Source: Flavobacterium psychrophilum (lineage in GTDB: Bacteria > Bacteroidota > Bacteroidia > Flavobacteriales > Flavobacteriaceae). From it: a stretch of DNA of 64,000 nt. The notes beneath the pieces are model-generated. The model made no database searches. It was given only the letters and a program-made list of their open reading frames with translations, and was not told the origin of the DNA. Made by a program: the position numbers and the translations under genes. Location: positions 3,753 through 67,752 of the forward strand of contig QFQM01000007.1 in the NCBI GenBank assembly GCA_003243255.1, given 5' to 3'. This document shows, piece after piece, positions 9,083 through 17,126 of the stretch; the stretch's first letter is position 1, and every line of letters starts with the position of its first letter.

Positions 9083-9874
9083 ATGAGAATACTAACAACG
9101 ACCTTTTTGTTTTTGCTGAATTGTGTGGTCTTTGCGCAGAATGGCAAATCGGATGTACAGGTGGAATATCAGGCGTTTTTTAATACCGACTCACCTATGA
9201 AGATGTTTACTACCCTTTATGTAAACGGAAATACAGCGGTATATCAGGAAAAATATAGTACCAGAGAAGATTGGAAGGAAAAGGCAAAACCAAGCAATGC
9301 TCCTCCGGGATCGGTCACCACTGTATCGGGAGGGGTTGCTGATGACGACTATTACAGAATCGATCCGGCTAAAAATGAAGTTCTTTTTTATGATGATATA
9401 ATGAGGAACAAATTCCTGATAAAAGATAATCCTCCTGCCATACAATGGAAATTAACTGAAGATAGTAAAACTATTTCAGGATTTCAGTGTATGAAAGCCG
9501 TAGGTGATTTCAGGGGTAGGCAATGGATAGCCTGGTTTGCTCCTGAAATAGCATCACCGTTTGGTCCGTGGAAACTGCAGGGACTGCCCGGAATAATACT
9601 GGAAGCACATGATAGCACAAATAAATATACTATGAAGGCTATAAAGGTCGAGTATAATAAAAGCGATATCATAACTAAAGATTTTACTAAGATTTATGAG
9701 ACTGCCAATACAAAACCAATTACCTACAAACAGTTTTTAGAAGATCAGAAAGAAGCGATGGATAATGCGCATAATGAGATAGCACAGAAGATGAAAGCAA
9801 GTGGGGCTACTATCACACGACACCACGTACCACGCTCGGGAGAAGAACTCGAATTTGAATGGGAGAAGCTATAA
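9083..9874 (+). CDS. GLPGLI family protein, second of a tandem pair
   Basis: A 263-residue paralogue of the preceding gene, with signal peptide MRILTTTFLFLLNCVVFAQ. It shares the PMKMFTTLYVNGNTA block, FRGRQWIAWFAPEI and GPWKLQGLPGIILEAHDS. It differs by an inserted Pro/Gly/Ser-rich loop (KPSNAPPGSVTTVSGG) at about residues 70-85. Tandem duplication within the operon is evident. The start ATG lies 22 bases after the previous stop. Its biochemical role is unknown. Confidence 0.85.
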   Translation: MRILTTTFLFLLNCVVFAQNGKSDVQVEYQAFFNTDSPMKMFTTLYVNGNTAVYQEKYSTREDWKEKAKPSNAPPGSVTTVSGGVADDDYYRIDPAKNEVLFYDDIMRNKFLIKDNPPAIQWKLTEDSKTISGFQCMKAVGDFRGRQWIAWFAPEIASPFGPWKLQGLPGIILEAHDSTNKYTMKAIKVEYNKSDIITKDFTKIYETANTKPITYKQFLEDQKEAMDNAHNEIAQKMKASGATITRHHVPRSGEELEFEWEKL

Positions 9875-9900
9875 ATAATTATTGATTACAGGATATTTAC

Positions 9901-12549
9901 GTGTGTAGAAAACTTTTATTTGCCTTATTCTTTCTAATCTCATTATCTGTATTTGGGCAAACGGCCATAACAGGTAAAATAACAGACGCTTCAGGTGAGA
10001 CATTACCAGGGGCTTCGGTTATTGTCAAAAATACCGAAGGTAAATTCATTGCCTATGGCATCACGCAGGAAAACGGCAGCTACTCCCTAACCGTTAAGGA
10101 AGCCGGAGAGTATACCCTTGAGGCTAATTTTTTAGGTTTTGAGAAACAAAGTCTAAAGATTACTGTGATTAATGGTAAGTATATGACCCAAAATTTTATG
10201 CTTAAAGAATCGCAGGAAGTACTCAAAGAGGTGGTTATTGAAGCAGAAGCTCCGGTAAAGCTTAAGGGAGATACGCTGGTGTATGATGCTAAAAAGCTTG
10301 CTACCGGCCACGAAGTGGTGGTGGAAGACCTGTTAAAGAATATTCCGGGGGTTACCGTTCAAAAAGATGGTAAAATATACTACGGTGAGAATGAGATAGA
10401 AAAAGTAATGGTTGATGGTGACGATCTTTTTAATAAAGGCTACTCGTTACTAACCCGTAATATGCCTTCACAGCCTCTTGATAAGGTTGAGGTATTACAA
10501 AACTATTCTAACAACAAACTGCTTAAAGGTATAGAAAACTCTGATGGTGTGGCATTAAACCTTACTATCGATGATAAATTTAAAAACATATGGTTTGGCG
10601 ATGTGTCACTGGCCTATGGTAACGATAATCGTTATAATGCAGGCGGCAACCTGATGAACTTCAGCAAGGTGTATAAGAACTTTTTAACGGCTAATGTTAA
10701 CAACGCAGGATATGACAAGGTAGGAGCCATTAATGATATGATTTATAGTTCGTCCGATCTGGAATCTGTAGGGCGGGGCAGGAATGCTATGCAAATTATG
10801 AGTATGTCGTTTAGCGTGCCAAGGCTTGATAGTGATCGTTCGAGGTTTAATAATGCCGAAATGGCTACCCTGAGTACTGTAATTCCCATTAGCAAAAAGC
10901 TTAAGCTTACGGTAAAGGGCTTTCTGGGTTTTGATGAGATGAGCGCCTGGAATAACTCTTATTCGGTAGTTAATGTGCCGGGGACGTATTTTGAGAATAC
11001 ACAAAGCAATGCTTCTAAAAACAATCTAAAAAAAAGCTACATCAGTGCCTACTTTAATTATGATATTTCGCCAACGCAAATGCTGCAATGGGCGACTACT
11101 TTTAACAGAGGACATAACGATTTTAGGAATGACCTTGTATTCAATGGCGTTGCCACCCGGGAAGAACTAAAGACCCAAAACACGTATTTCGACCAAAAGC
11201 TAACCTACACCCATCAATGGAATAAGCGTAATGCAGTATTGCTTAAAACTCGTTTTCTTAGCGACAAGCTTCCGCAGCAATATGGCATAAACGATTATCT
11301 GTTAGGGGATCTTTTTCCGTATGAAAATATTACGGCTACAGGTAACAATATAAGCAGCAAAAAACAATATACAGGCCTTGAGGCGGACTTTAAGCTTAAA
11401 CAAAAAGACGGTGACCTTATAGCTTTTACGGTAGGCTATGATAACGATCAGGATGATTTAAATACAACATTCAACCTGTTTAATGATAACGGTTCCATAC
11501 AGCCGGAAGATTATCAGGCAAATTCCAAATTCAACATGGGAGACCTTTATGCAAAAAGTAGCTATACATGGAAGTATAAAGAAGATTTTTCTATTACAGC
11601 TAATGCCGATGTGCACCTGCTTTTTAACCGTTTTGAAAATAAGGATGGCGTAAACAGGAAACAGAATCCGTTTATTGTAAACCCAAGTGTGTTTGCCAGT
11701 TATAAGTTCAATCCTCAAAATTCGCTTTCGGCCAGTTATAGTTACAGATTCGGTAATACAACGCCATTGCAGGTAAATGATACCTATCTGCTTACCTCTT
11801 CACGTAGTTTCTCGAAAGGGTTGGGGTATTTTGATCAGTTGGAGAGCTCTTCGGCAAGAGTGGGGTATACGACTAAGCATTACCTGAACCGTTACAGCTT
11901 TTCGTGGGATGTAGACTATTCAAAACAGAATGATGTTATTAGCTATCGTAGCCAGCTCGAGCAAAACAGTTCACTTTCGGAGGCTTTTATCATGAAAGGA
12001 GGCGATAGGCTGGGAGGCAGGTTTGTTTCGCATTTTATTGTCAAGAAGCTTAAGGGTAGTGTGCAGTTAGGGGTTGCAGCAAGCAAATCGGTTTATTATA
12101 ATATCATCAACGATTCCGGGTTGCGAAAAAATACTAGCTACACTCAGGCCTACACTTTTGGATGGCGAAGTGATTTTAAACGAAAATTCGATTTTAACGT
12201 CGGTACAGAATGGAATTTTACGCAGACAAAATCCGAAAATACCTTTAAAAATAGCTCTAAGACCAGTTTTCTCGACCTGATGTACAAGACAGGTGATAAC
12301 TTTACCATGAAACTGGTTACCGAGCATTATAACTTTGGCGGAATTGACATGCACAACAATTATTTCTTTTCCGATTTTGAGAGTGCCTATTCGTTTAAGG
12401 ACAAAAAATACATCATCGGTCTTGATGCAAGAAATATCTTCAATACCAAAACATTTACTACCTACAGCGTTTCTGATTATGGTTATGCGACCAATTCGTT
12501 CAGGCTGTTGCCAAGGTATGTGTTGTTAAGCTTTAAGTTTAGATTTTAG
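9901..12549 (+). CDS. TonB-dependent-receptor-like outer-membrane protein with carboxypeptidase regulatory-like domain
   Basis: An 882-residue outer-membrane protein starting at GTG 9901, the only start option because the frame closes with TGA at 9883. It has signal peptide MCRKLLFALFFLISLSVFGQ, then a carboxypeptidase-regulatory-like beta-sandwich (about 21-100; ITGKITDASGETLPGASV), then a plug-like segment (about 110-220; LLKNIPGVTVQKDGKIYYG and DKVEVLQNYSNNKLLKGIE). The rest is a beta-barrel ending in aromatic RYVLLSFKFRF. No TonB box is obvious. This short receptor form is often found beside GLPGLI genes, so the three products may act together. The substrate is unknown. Confidence 0.88.
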   Translation: MCRKLLFALFFLISLSVFGQTAITGKITDASGETLPGASVIVKNTEGKFIAYGITQENGSYSLTVKEAGEYTLEANFLGFEKQSLKITVINGKYMTQNFMLKESQEVLKEVVIEAEAPVKLKGDTLVYDAKKLATGHEVVVEDLLKNIPGVTVQKDGKIYYGENEIEKVMVDGDDLFNKGYSLLTRNMPSQPLDKVEVLQNYSNNKLLKGIENSDGVALNLTIDDKFKNIWFGDVSLAYGNDNRYNAGGNLMNFSKVYKNFLTANVNNAGYDKVGAINDMIYSSSDLESVGRGRNAMQIMSMSFSVPRLDSDRSRFNNAEMATLSTVIPISKKLKLTVKGFLGFDEMSAWNNSYSVVNVPGTYFENTQSNASKNNLKKSYISAYFNYDISPTQMLQWATTFNRGHNDFRNDLVFNGVATREELKTQNTYFDQKLTYTHQWNKRNAVLLKTRFLSDKLPQQYGINDYLLGDLFPYENITATGNNISSKKQYTGLEADFKLKQKDGDLIAFTVGYDNDQDDLNTTFNLFNDNGSIQPEDYQANSKFNMGDLYAKSSYTWKYKEDFSITANADVHLLFNRFENKDGVNRKQNPFIVNPSVFASYKFNPQNSLSASYSYRFGNTTPLQVNDTYLLTSSRSFSKGLGYFDQLESSSARVGYTTKHYLNRYSFSWDVDYSKQNDVISYRSQLEQNSSLSEAFIMKGGDRLGGRFVSHFIVKKLKGSVQLGVAASKSVYYNIINDSGLRKNTSYTQAYTFGWRSDFKRKFDFNVGTEWNFTQTKSENTFKNSSKTSFLDLMYKTGDNFTMKLVTEHYNFGGIDMHNNYFFSDFESAYSFKDKKYIIGLDARNIFNTKTFTTYSVSDYGYATNSFRLLPRYVLLSFKFRF

Positions 12550-12663
12550 GCCTCACCCCAACCCCTCTCCAAAGGAGAGGGGCTTTTTTCTCATCGTTGA
12601 TTTAAAATTACTTTTTTACGCGACACTCTCCTCTCTTTTGGAGAGGGGCCAGGGGGTGAGGCC
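12549..12663. repeat. Nested inverted repeat, CCTCACCCC/CCCTCTCC type, copy 1
   Basis: Outer arms GGCCTCACCCC (12549-12559) and GGGGTGAGGCC (12653-12663) enclose inner palindromes CCCCTCTCC/GGAGAGGGG (12562-12582) and CTCTCC...GGAGAGG (about 12626-12647). A related element lies between argD and argC. The left arm starts at the last base of the receptor gene's stop codon. Confidence 0.75.
12562..12589 (+). terminator. Terminator of the GLPGLI/receptor operon, within the repeat
   Basis: Perfect 9-base-pair stem CCCCTCTCC / GGAGAGGGG with a three-base loop, followed by C and six Ts, 12 bases after the stop codon. The repeat element itself appears to supply the terminator. Confidence 0.75.
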
Positions 12664-12694
12664 ATAAAAAAAGCGCTCCTTTTGGGAGCGCTTT
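12664..12694 (-). terminator. Terminator of the prs-rplY operon
   Basis: Stem AAAGCGCTCC / GGAGCGCTTT (12670-12679 with 12685-12694), followed on the minus strand by a T run, 22 bases past the rplY stop. Confidence 0.85.
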
Positions 12695-12716
12695 CTGTAT
12701 ATCGGAAATAATAAAA

Positions 12717-13325
12717 TTATTTTTTCTTTCCTTTTGCTGGAGCTTTTGCAGCTTTTGCAGCTTCCTGAGCAGCTTTCATCGCAGCACGTGAAATTCTCAC
12801 CTGAGCAACAACAGTGTTCTCCGGTTGAAGAAGTTTGTAGTTGTTTGTTGGAAGCTTAGTGATATAAAGCTTGTTACCCATTTCAAGTTCAGTGATATCT
12901 GCCTCGATAAAGTCAGGTAGGTTAGCAGGTAAAGCTCTAACTTTAAGTTTACGTTGGTTAAGACGTAAAACACCACCAGCCATAACTCCTTTAGAGTTAC
13001 CAACAACTTTTACAGGAACCTCCATAGTGATTTCTTTTGCAGCATCAAGCTCATAGAAATCGATGTGAAGGATTTTGTCAGATACCGGGTGAAACTGGAT
13101 ATCCTGAAGGATAGCGTTATAAGATTTTCCACCTAGGTCAATTACTACAGTGTGTACGTTTGGAGTGTAAACAAGGCCTTTGAATGCCATTTCTTCTGCA
13201 GTAAAATGTACTGGCTGATTTCCTCCGTATAACACGCAAGGAACCATTCCAGCATTACGTGCCGCACGCGTTGCCGCTTTACCCACGCTTTCTCTTTCAG
13301 ATCCTTTGATCGTAATTGATTTCAT
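12717..13325 (-). CDS. rplY: 50S ribosomal protein L25, Ctc form
   Basis: Binds 5S rRNA in the large subunit. The 202-residue length shows the long Ctc/TL5 form: an N-terminal L25 domain (about 1-90; REVGKAATR-like [24 protein letters not shown], with HVVVIDLGG-like [10 protein letters not shown]) and a C-terminal TL5 beta domain (about 95-180; [18 protein letters not shown]). The tail is Ala/Lys-rich, a common flavobacterial feature. It lies 32 bases downstream of prs, so it is co-transcribed, and is closed by a hairpin terminator. Confidence 0.95.
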   Translation of the reverse strand: MKSITIKGSERESVGKAATRAARNAGMVPCVLYGGNQPVHFTAEEMAFKGLVYTPNVHTVVIDLGGKSYNAILQDIQFHPVSDKILHIDFYELDAAKEITMEVPVKVVGNSKGVMAGGVLRLNQRKLKVRALPANLPDFIEADITELEMGNKLYITKLPTNNYKLLQPENTVVAQVRISRAAMKAAQEAAKAAKAPAKGKKK

Positions 13326-13357
13326 TTGAAATAAATTATATAGTTAATAAAAATAAA

Positions 13358-14299
13358 TTACACGATAAACTTCCCACTGATGGAAGTGTTGTTCTGTACC
13401 ATGTGCATAACATCTGCAAACAGATCGGCACAAGTAAGAACCTTAATTTTTGACGTTTCCTTCTTAAGAGGGATACTGTCTGTAACGATTAGTTCGGTAA
13501 GGGCAGAGTTTTCAATTTTCTCATAAGCCTCTCCCGAAAGGATAGGGTGAGTACATATAGCTCTAACGCTAAGTGCACCTTTTTCCATCATTAGCTCGGC
13601 AGCTTTTGCAAGCGTGCCTCCCGTATCGATCATGTCATCAACAAGGATGATGTTCTTTCCGGTAACTTCACCGATAAGTTCCATCGTCTCGATCTTGTTA
13701 GCTTCTTTACGCTGCTTGTAGCAGATAACCACGTCAGACCCTAAGAATTTAGAGTAAGCATATGCCCTTTTCGATCCGCCCATGTCAGGAGAAGCGATAG
13801 TCAGGTTGTCCAGGTTAAGGCTCTTAACGTAAGGAACGAATACCGTAGACGCAAAAAGGTGATCTACCGGTTTTTCGAAGAAGCCCTGGATCTGGTCTGC
13901 GTGAAGGTCCATTGTCATGATCCTTGTCGCACCAGCCGACTCTAACAATTTAGCAACAAGTTTAGCTCCTATCGGAACCCTTGGTTTGTCTTTCCTGTCC
14001 TGTCTTGCCCAACCGAAGTAAGGTATAACAGCGGTAATGTGCCTTGCCGATGCTCTTTTAGCAGCATCAATCATAAGCAACAGTTCCATCAGGTTGTCTG
14101 AGCTCGGGAATGTAGAGCAGATAAGGAAAACCCTTAATCCCCTGATTGATTCTTCGAATGATGGCTGAAATTCGCCGTCACTGTAAGTTGAGAACGTAAC
14201 CTTACCCAGCTCCATGCCATAGCTTTTGGCTATTTTCTCGGCCAGGTACACACTTTGAGAACATGCAAATATCTTTGCTTCCGGCTCGTTGTATGACAT
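13358..14299 (-). CDS. prs: Ribose-phosphate pyrophosphokinase
   Basis: Makes PRPP from ribose-5-phosphate and ATP for nucleotide, His and Trp synthesis. The 313 residues include FSTYSDGEFQPSFEESIRG, PYFGWARQDRKDKPRVPIGAK (ATP-binding region), MDLHADQIQGFF (metal-binding His/Asp) and the PRPP-binding loop ILVDDMIDTGGT. Length and motifs are those of the classical class. It is first in a two-gene unit with rplY; prs next to rplY/ctc is a frequent arrangement in bacteria. Confidence 0.97.
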   Translation of the reverse strand: MSYNEPEAKIFACSQSVYLAEKIAKSYGMELGKVTFSTYSDGEFQPSFEESIRGLRVFLICSTFPSSDNLMELLLMIDAAKRASARHITAVIPYFGWARQDRKDKPRVPIGAKLVAKLLESAGATRIMTMDLHADQIQGFFEKPVDHLFASTVFVPYVKSLNLDNLTIASPDMGGSKRAYAYSKFLGSDVVICYKQRKEANKIETMELIGEVTGKNIILVDDMIDTGGTLAKAAELMMEKGALSVRAICTHPILSGEAYEKIENSALTELIVTDSIPLKKETSKIKVLTCADLFADVMHMVQNNTSISGKFIV

Positions 14300-14351
14300 T
14301 TTAATTTGTTGTTTTGTAGTTAGTTAGTCTTTAGACCTATATACGAGGGTG

Positions 14352-14359
14352 CAAATTTA
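14352..14359 (-). promoter_or_regulatory. Candidate -7 promoter motif for prs-rplY
   Basis: TAAATTTG on the minus strand, a full match to TAnnTTTG, about 53 bases upstream of the prs start. The nearest TTTG upstream (plus-strand CAAA at 14383-14386) is a little too far for the usual spacing, so the -33 part is weak. Confidence 0.45.
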
Positions 14360-14423
14360 GAAATTTAATTTGAGACTAAAAGCAAATTTCAATGTATTTT
14401 CATAGATTTTAAATATTTATTTT

Positions 14424-14431
14424 TACATTTG
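14424..14431 (+). promoter_or_regulatory. Candidate -7 promoter motif for tRNA-Leu
   Basis: TACATTTG, a full match to TAnnTTTG, about 60 bases upstream of the tRNA 5' end. No clear TTG -33 element. Confidence 0.45.
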
Positions 14432-14490
14432 CACCCACAAAACAGTAACATTGTTGCAGTTTTGACACAGATTGACACCACAATCAACAA

Positions 14491-14570
14491 GCCTGGATGG
14501 CGGAATTGGTAGACGCGCACGACTCAAACTCGTGTACTTAGGTGTGTGGGTTCGATTCCCACTCCAGGTA
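14491..14570 (+). tRNA. tRNA-Leu (anticodon CAA)
   Basis: Reads UUG codons. The acceptor arms GCCTGGA / TCCAGGT pair (with a terminal G-U), D arm GGCGGAATTGGTAGACGC is the leucine type, the anticodon loop CTCAAAC is closed by CACGA/TCGTG, an 11-base variable arm follows, and the T arm is GTGGG TTCGATT CCCAC. The discriminator is A. The 3' CCA is not encoded. A hairpin terminator follows directly. Confidence 0.95.
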
Positions 14571-14572
14571 CA

Positions 14573-14598
14573 AAAAGGAAGCTTATAGGCTTCCTTTT
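14573..14598 (+). terminator. Terminator of tRNA-Leu
   Basis: Stem AAAAGGAAGC / GCTTCCTTTT (14573-14582 with 14589-14598) with a six-base loop and terminal Ts, three bases after the tRNA. Confidence 0.8.
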
Positions 14599-14614
14599 GT
14601 CATTTTATGGAGTG

Positions 14615-14653
14615 TCGGATTGTGGTTCCGAAGGTCGGAGGTTCGAGGCCCCT
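14615..14653 (+). pseudogene. tRNA-His-like 3' half (anticodon and T arms only)
   Basis: TCGGA TTGTGGT TCCGA forms a perfect anticodon arm with anticodon GTG (His) at 14622-14624. It is followed at exactly tRNA spacing by a five-base variable loop AGGTC and a T arm GGAGG TTCGAGG CCCCT, with one mismatch and one G-U. No D arm or 5' acceptor strand lies upstream, and the following CATTAAA does not look like a His acceptor. It is therefore a remnant and not a working gene. Such 3' halves are typical leftovers of integration at tRNA genes. Confidence 0.55.
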
Positions 14654-14696
14654 CATTAAACAAAGGCCTCCCTGAATTTTTACTATTTGAAATTAG

Positions 14697-15023
14697 ATGA
14701 TCAAAATATTTGTGATTGGCTTACTGGTTTTGGGAGTTCTGATGCTGATTTGTATTTCCTTTGCTATTCTGGTAAAGAAAGAGATCTACTATAAATATAT
14801 AGATGCAGCAAGAAAGATGACAAGCTTTGATCACATCGGGAAATATGATGGTAACTGGCTGTTTAAAGATATTGGCTTTAATAAGCTGTTGATGGAAAAT
14901 CCGGATGATCAATGGCTGGCTAAATCTATTAAAGATGTAAAGAAACTGGAAAAAGCTACTGTAGTTCTTTTTCTGATAATTATAGTTTTTGCAGGGGTAA
15001 TGAAGTATCTTGAGGTTGTTTAA
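14697..15023 (+). CDS. Small hypothetical membrane protein
   Basis: A 108-residue protein with an N-terminal membrane segment (FVIGLLVLGVLMLICISFAILV), a soluble middle of about 55 residues containing FDHIGKYDGNWLFKDIGFNKLL, and a C-terminal membrane segment (TVVLFLIIIVFAGVMKYL). I recognise no family. It begins the accessory run of small genes just after the tRNA remnant. No partner is evident from context. Confidence 0.6.
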   Translation: MIKIFVIGLLVLGVLMLICISFAILVKKEIYYKYIDAARKMTSFDHIGKYDGNWLFKDIGFNKLLMENPDDQWLAKSIKDVKKLEKATVVLFLIIIVFAGVMKYLEVV

Positions 15024-15083
15024 TACTTATACTGCAGGCGTGTAATCTTTTTCTTTATATTTACTGTAAATCGGTAAGTATAA

Positions 15084-15401
15084 ATGAAAACTCTTTTTAA
15101 CGCTTTATCAATACTGTCAGTTGTGTTTTTAACCGGATGTGCCGGCAAAAGACAGGAAGATACAAACGGGTTTCTTTATGATATGGTGATTTCAGATTAT
15201 GAAAAGGCTTATTTTGAACTGGAAGGAAATCCTGTAGTTGATTACCTGACAGATGAAACCCTTGTAGATGAACTGCTTTTTAGAAAACTTGCAGAAGGAA
15301 GTCCTGACTATTTTACAGAATCGGATAAAGATACCCTCAAGTTACAATTGCTGGAAGCTAAAGCAGAGAAGATACAATCGGGAACTGTCCTAAGAAGCTA
15401 A
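15084..15401 (+). CDS. Hypothetical lipoprotein, 5' part of a probably split gene
   Basis: A 105-residue frame with lipoprotein signal MKTLFNALSILSVVFLTGCAGK (lipobox LTGC, Cys19). The mature part is acidic and helical, without a known family. It ends at 15401, but another frame is open from 15362 and continues into the next gene, whose C-terminal sequence looks like a domain normally attached to such an N-terminus. I suspect a one-base frameshift between 15362 and 15401 separating the two parts. It could also be a genuine short lipoprotein. Confidence 0.55.
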   Translation: MKTLFNALSILSVVFLTGCAGKRQEDTNGFLYDMVISDYEKAYFELEGNPVVDYLTDETLVDELLFRKLAEGSPDYFTESDKDTLKLQLLEAKAEKIQSGTVLRS

Positions 15402-15415
15402 TAGAATCGGAGAAT

Positions 15416-15643
15416 ATGAATAGTTGGTATAAGTACGGCTATAAAGGATTCTGGGAAAGCTTTGAAAAGCATTATGGCAAGTCGGGTTATTACAGAATAT
15501 CCAGGCCATTTTTTTCAAAAGACAGAACTACCTTTATGATTGTACTGGAGTCGGCATACTTTGAGTTGCCACCTTCTGAAGTCCGCTATATCTATCAAAA
15601 CGAAAATGACGAATGGGTTTTAAAATCTACCAATATCCTATAA
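15416..15643 (+). CDS. Hypothetical protein, 3' part of a probably split gene
   Basis: Seventy-five residues from ATG 15416, but the frame is open back to 15362 and would add NCPKKLIESEN just upstream. The core HYGKSGYYRISRPFFSKDRTTFMIVLES and the ending EWVLKSTNIL resemble the C-terminal beta domain of Bacteroidetes hypothetical lipoproteins, where a 'YPxSxGxxxxSxxxFSKD' block is common. No signal peptide of its own. Best read as the displaced C-terminus of the lipoprotein at 15084. Confidence 0.5.
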   Translation: MNSWYKYGYKGFWESFEKHYGKSGYYRISRPFFSKDRTTFMIVLESAYFELPPSEVRYIYQNENDEWVLKSTNIL

Positions 15644-15684
15644 AAGCAGCTGGAAGCAAAATTTATCATCAACCCGGAACTACA

Positions 15685-15981
15685 ATGAACTACACAGAAG
15701 AACAGATACTTATAAAAGGTAAAAAGGTGTTAAATGATATTCATAGCCAGTACTATGATGAAAATCTGATTGAAAAAGCTTTATTTGATCCAAATGAAGA
15801 ACTTATACGAGGTGAAGGAACGATTCCTGCCTGGACAGTTGTGATAAATGAACCTGTATCAGACAGCTTTATTTTTCTTACTATTTCAGATAGTACAGGA
15901 GAGCCGCTTTATATCCAGACCAAACATTTGGTACGGGAAATACGTAAAGATGCAGAAGGGAAGTATATTCGCATAGAATAA
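15685..15981 (+). CDS. Small hypothetical protein, PepSY-like ending
   Basis: The start is placed at ATG 15685 (MNYTEEQILIKGKKVL); the frame opens earlier at 15613, but that would overlap the preceding gene. The product has 98 residues and is soluble and acidic. The second half, FIFLTISDSTGEPLYIQTKHLVREI, resembles the 'D..TGE.L' beta-hairpin of PepSY-like or small immunity-type proteins. It shares general layout with the next gene. Function unknown. Confidence 0.5.
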   Translation: MNYTEEQILIKGKKVLNDIHSQYYDENLIEKALFDPNEELIRGEGTIPAWTVVINEPVSDSFIFLTISDSTGEPLYIQTKHLVREIRKDAEGKYIRIE

Positions 15982-16046
15982 GGTATAGTCCTCACGCTGC
16001 AACATCCCAATTAATAAAGAATTAAAAGCCAGGATTCAACAATAGT

Positions 16047-16328
16047 ATGAAAACTAGAGAGGAAATAAGAGAAATAGGAATTGAATACCTTAAATTGAAA
16101 AACAGAAAATATTCTTTTATTCATCCTGCAGAAGCTGTAAGATTCTATGAAAAAGATGAAATCTTATTTGGCAGAAGAAAAGGAGAATATCTTGATGTGT
16201 TTGAAGTGAGTTACGATTTTACTGTAGTAAATCAGGAACGTGGCGCCCTGATATATATTGATGCTGAAACCGGAGAAGTACTGTACACGCTTTCGTCGCA
16301 CGGATGGGTAGAAGATGCCTTAGGTTAA
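16047..16328 (+). CDS. Small hypothetical protein, PepSY-like ending
   Basis: A 93-residue soluble protein: N-terminal helix MKTREEIREIGIEYLKLKN, then beta strands with GALIYIDAETGEVLYTLSSHGWVED, a PepSY-like 'D.eTGEvL' hairpin. The pattern parallels the neighbour at 15685, so the pair may be diverged paralogues. No known family; an immunity-type or regulatory role is possible but unsupported. Confidence 0.5.
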   Translation: MKTREEIREIGIEYLKLKNRKYSFIHPAEAVRFYEKDEILFGRRKGEYLDVFEVSYDFTVVNQERGALIYIDAETGEVLYTLSSHGWVEDALG

Positions 16329-16437
16329 AACTGTTTTATTTGTGTAATGAGCCAGGGCGTATAAAGATACATAATGCCTGATGCGTTTATGAAATTATTT
16401 ACACATACTGCAAAGAAGAAATTTACAATTAAAATAG

Positions 16438-16445
16438 TAAGTTTG
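16438..16445 (+). promoter_or_regulatory. Candidate -7 promoter motif for the barrel protein gene
   Basis: TAAGTTTG, a full match to TAnnTTTG, 20 bases upstream of the ATG at 16466. No clear TTG at the -33 position. Confidence 0.4.
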
Positions 16446-16465
16446 CGCCTTTTAATCCACATAAA

Positions 16466-17041
16466 ATGAGCAAACATTACTTTTCTTTTTTCCTGCTTGT
16501 TGCAGGTTTATTTTTTAATTCGGCGTATGCCCAGCCAAGGAAAGGCGAATTCGTGAATGTTAATGCGGGAATCGGTTTGGTAGCACCCTATGATGAGGCC
16601 GATGTTACCGGAGACGGGTTTTATGCACAGGCAGAATATGTATGGGCTCCAAAAACATGGTTTGGCGTAAGGCCGTATGCCGGATTCGTTATCGCATCTG
16701 GGGAGTCGGATAAAACCGAAGTAGCACCGGGTGTAAAAGAATATATAAAATCCAATGCTTTTATGCTTGGGGCAAAAGTGCGCATCGCGGCACCAATACC
16801 TTATGTTGCGCCATTTATTGAAACGGGGGTAGGGATGTCCTTAGGTTCTTTTGAGACATCGACCCAGTTTGTACAGCTGAAAAAAAGCGGGGCACTTGTT
16901 CATATCCCTTTTACTTTAGGACTTGCAATTGGTAAAAGGCATGGTACCGAGGTTAAATTCACCTATTACTACCACGATAAGGTAGAGCAGTTTTCGGGTG
17001 CTTTTGCAGTGGGCTTCTCTATCCCGATCAATCAGAATTAA
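16466..17041 (+). CDS. Outer-membrane beta-barrel protein
   Basis: A 191-residue protein with signal peptide MSKHYFSFFLLVAGLFFNSAYAQ, followed by alternating amphipathic strands rich in aromatic and glycine residues (FVNVNAGIGLVAPY, WFGVRPYAGFVIASG, HGTEVKFTYYYHDK). It ends in AFAVGFSIPINQN. The pattern matches a small outer-membrane beta-barrel of about eight strands. No specific function can be assigned. It is monocistronic, followed after ~70 bases by the promoter of the RNA candidate. Confidence 0.7.
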   Translation: MSKHYFSFFLLVAGLFFNSAYAQPRKGEFVNVNAGIGLVAPYDEADVTGDGFYAQAEYVWAPKTWFGVRPYAGFVIASGESDKTEVAPGVKEYIKSNAFMLGAKVRIAAPIPYVAPFIETGVGMSLGSFETSTQFVQLKKSGALVHIPFTLGLAIGKRHGTEVKFTYYYHDKVEQFSGAFAVGFSIPINQN

Positions 17042-17109
17042 TCCTGCCTTTTAAGACAAATTATCATAAGCTTAGCATTTCTTTACCGCTAAGGCATTGC
17101 ACTATTTGC

Positions 17110-17117
17110 TACTTTTG
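17110..17117 (+). promoter_or_regulatory. -7 promoter motif of the structured RNA candidate
   Basis: TACTTTTG, a full match to TAnnTTTG, placed 9 bases before the start of the long closing stem at 17127. This is the expected distance from -7 motif to transcription start. Confidence 0.5.
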
Positions 17118-17126
17118 AAATACTAT

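Noticed and set aside
14637..14660. Complete second tRNA gene after tRNA-Leu
   Set aside because: No D arm or 5' acceptor strand, and the 3' acceptor does not match; only a 3'-half remnant is supported.
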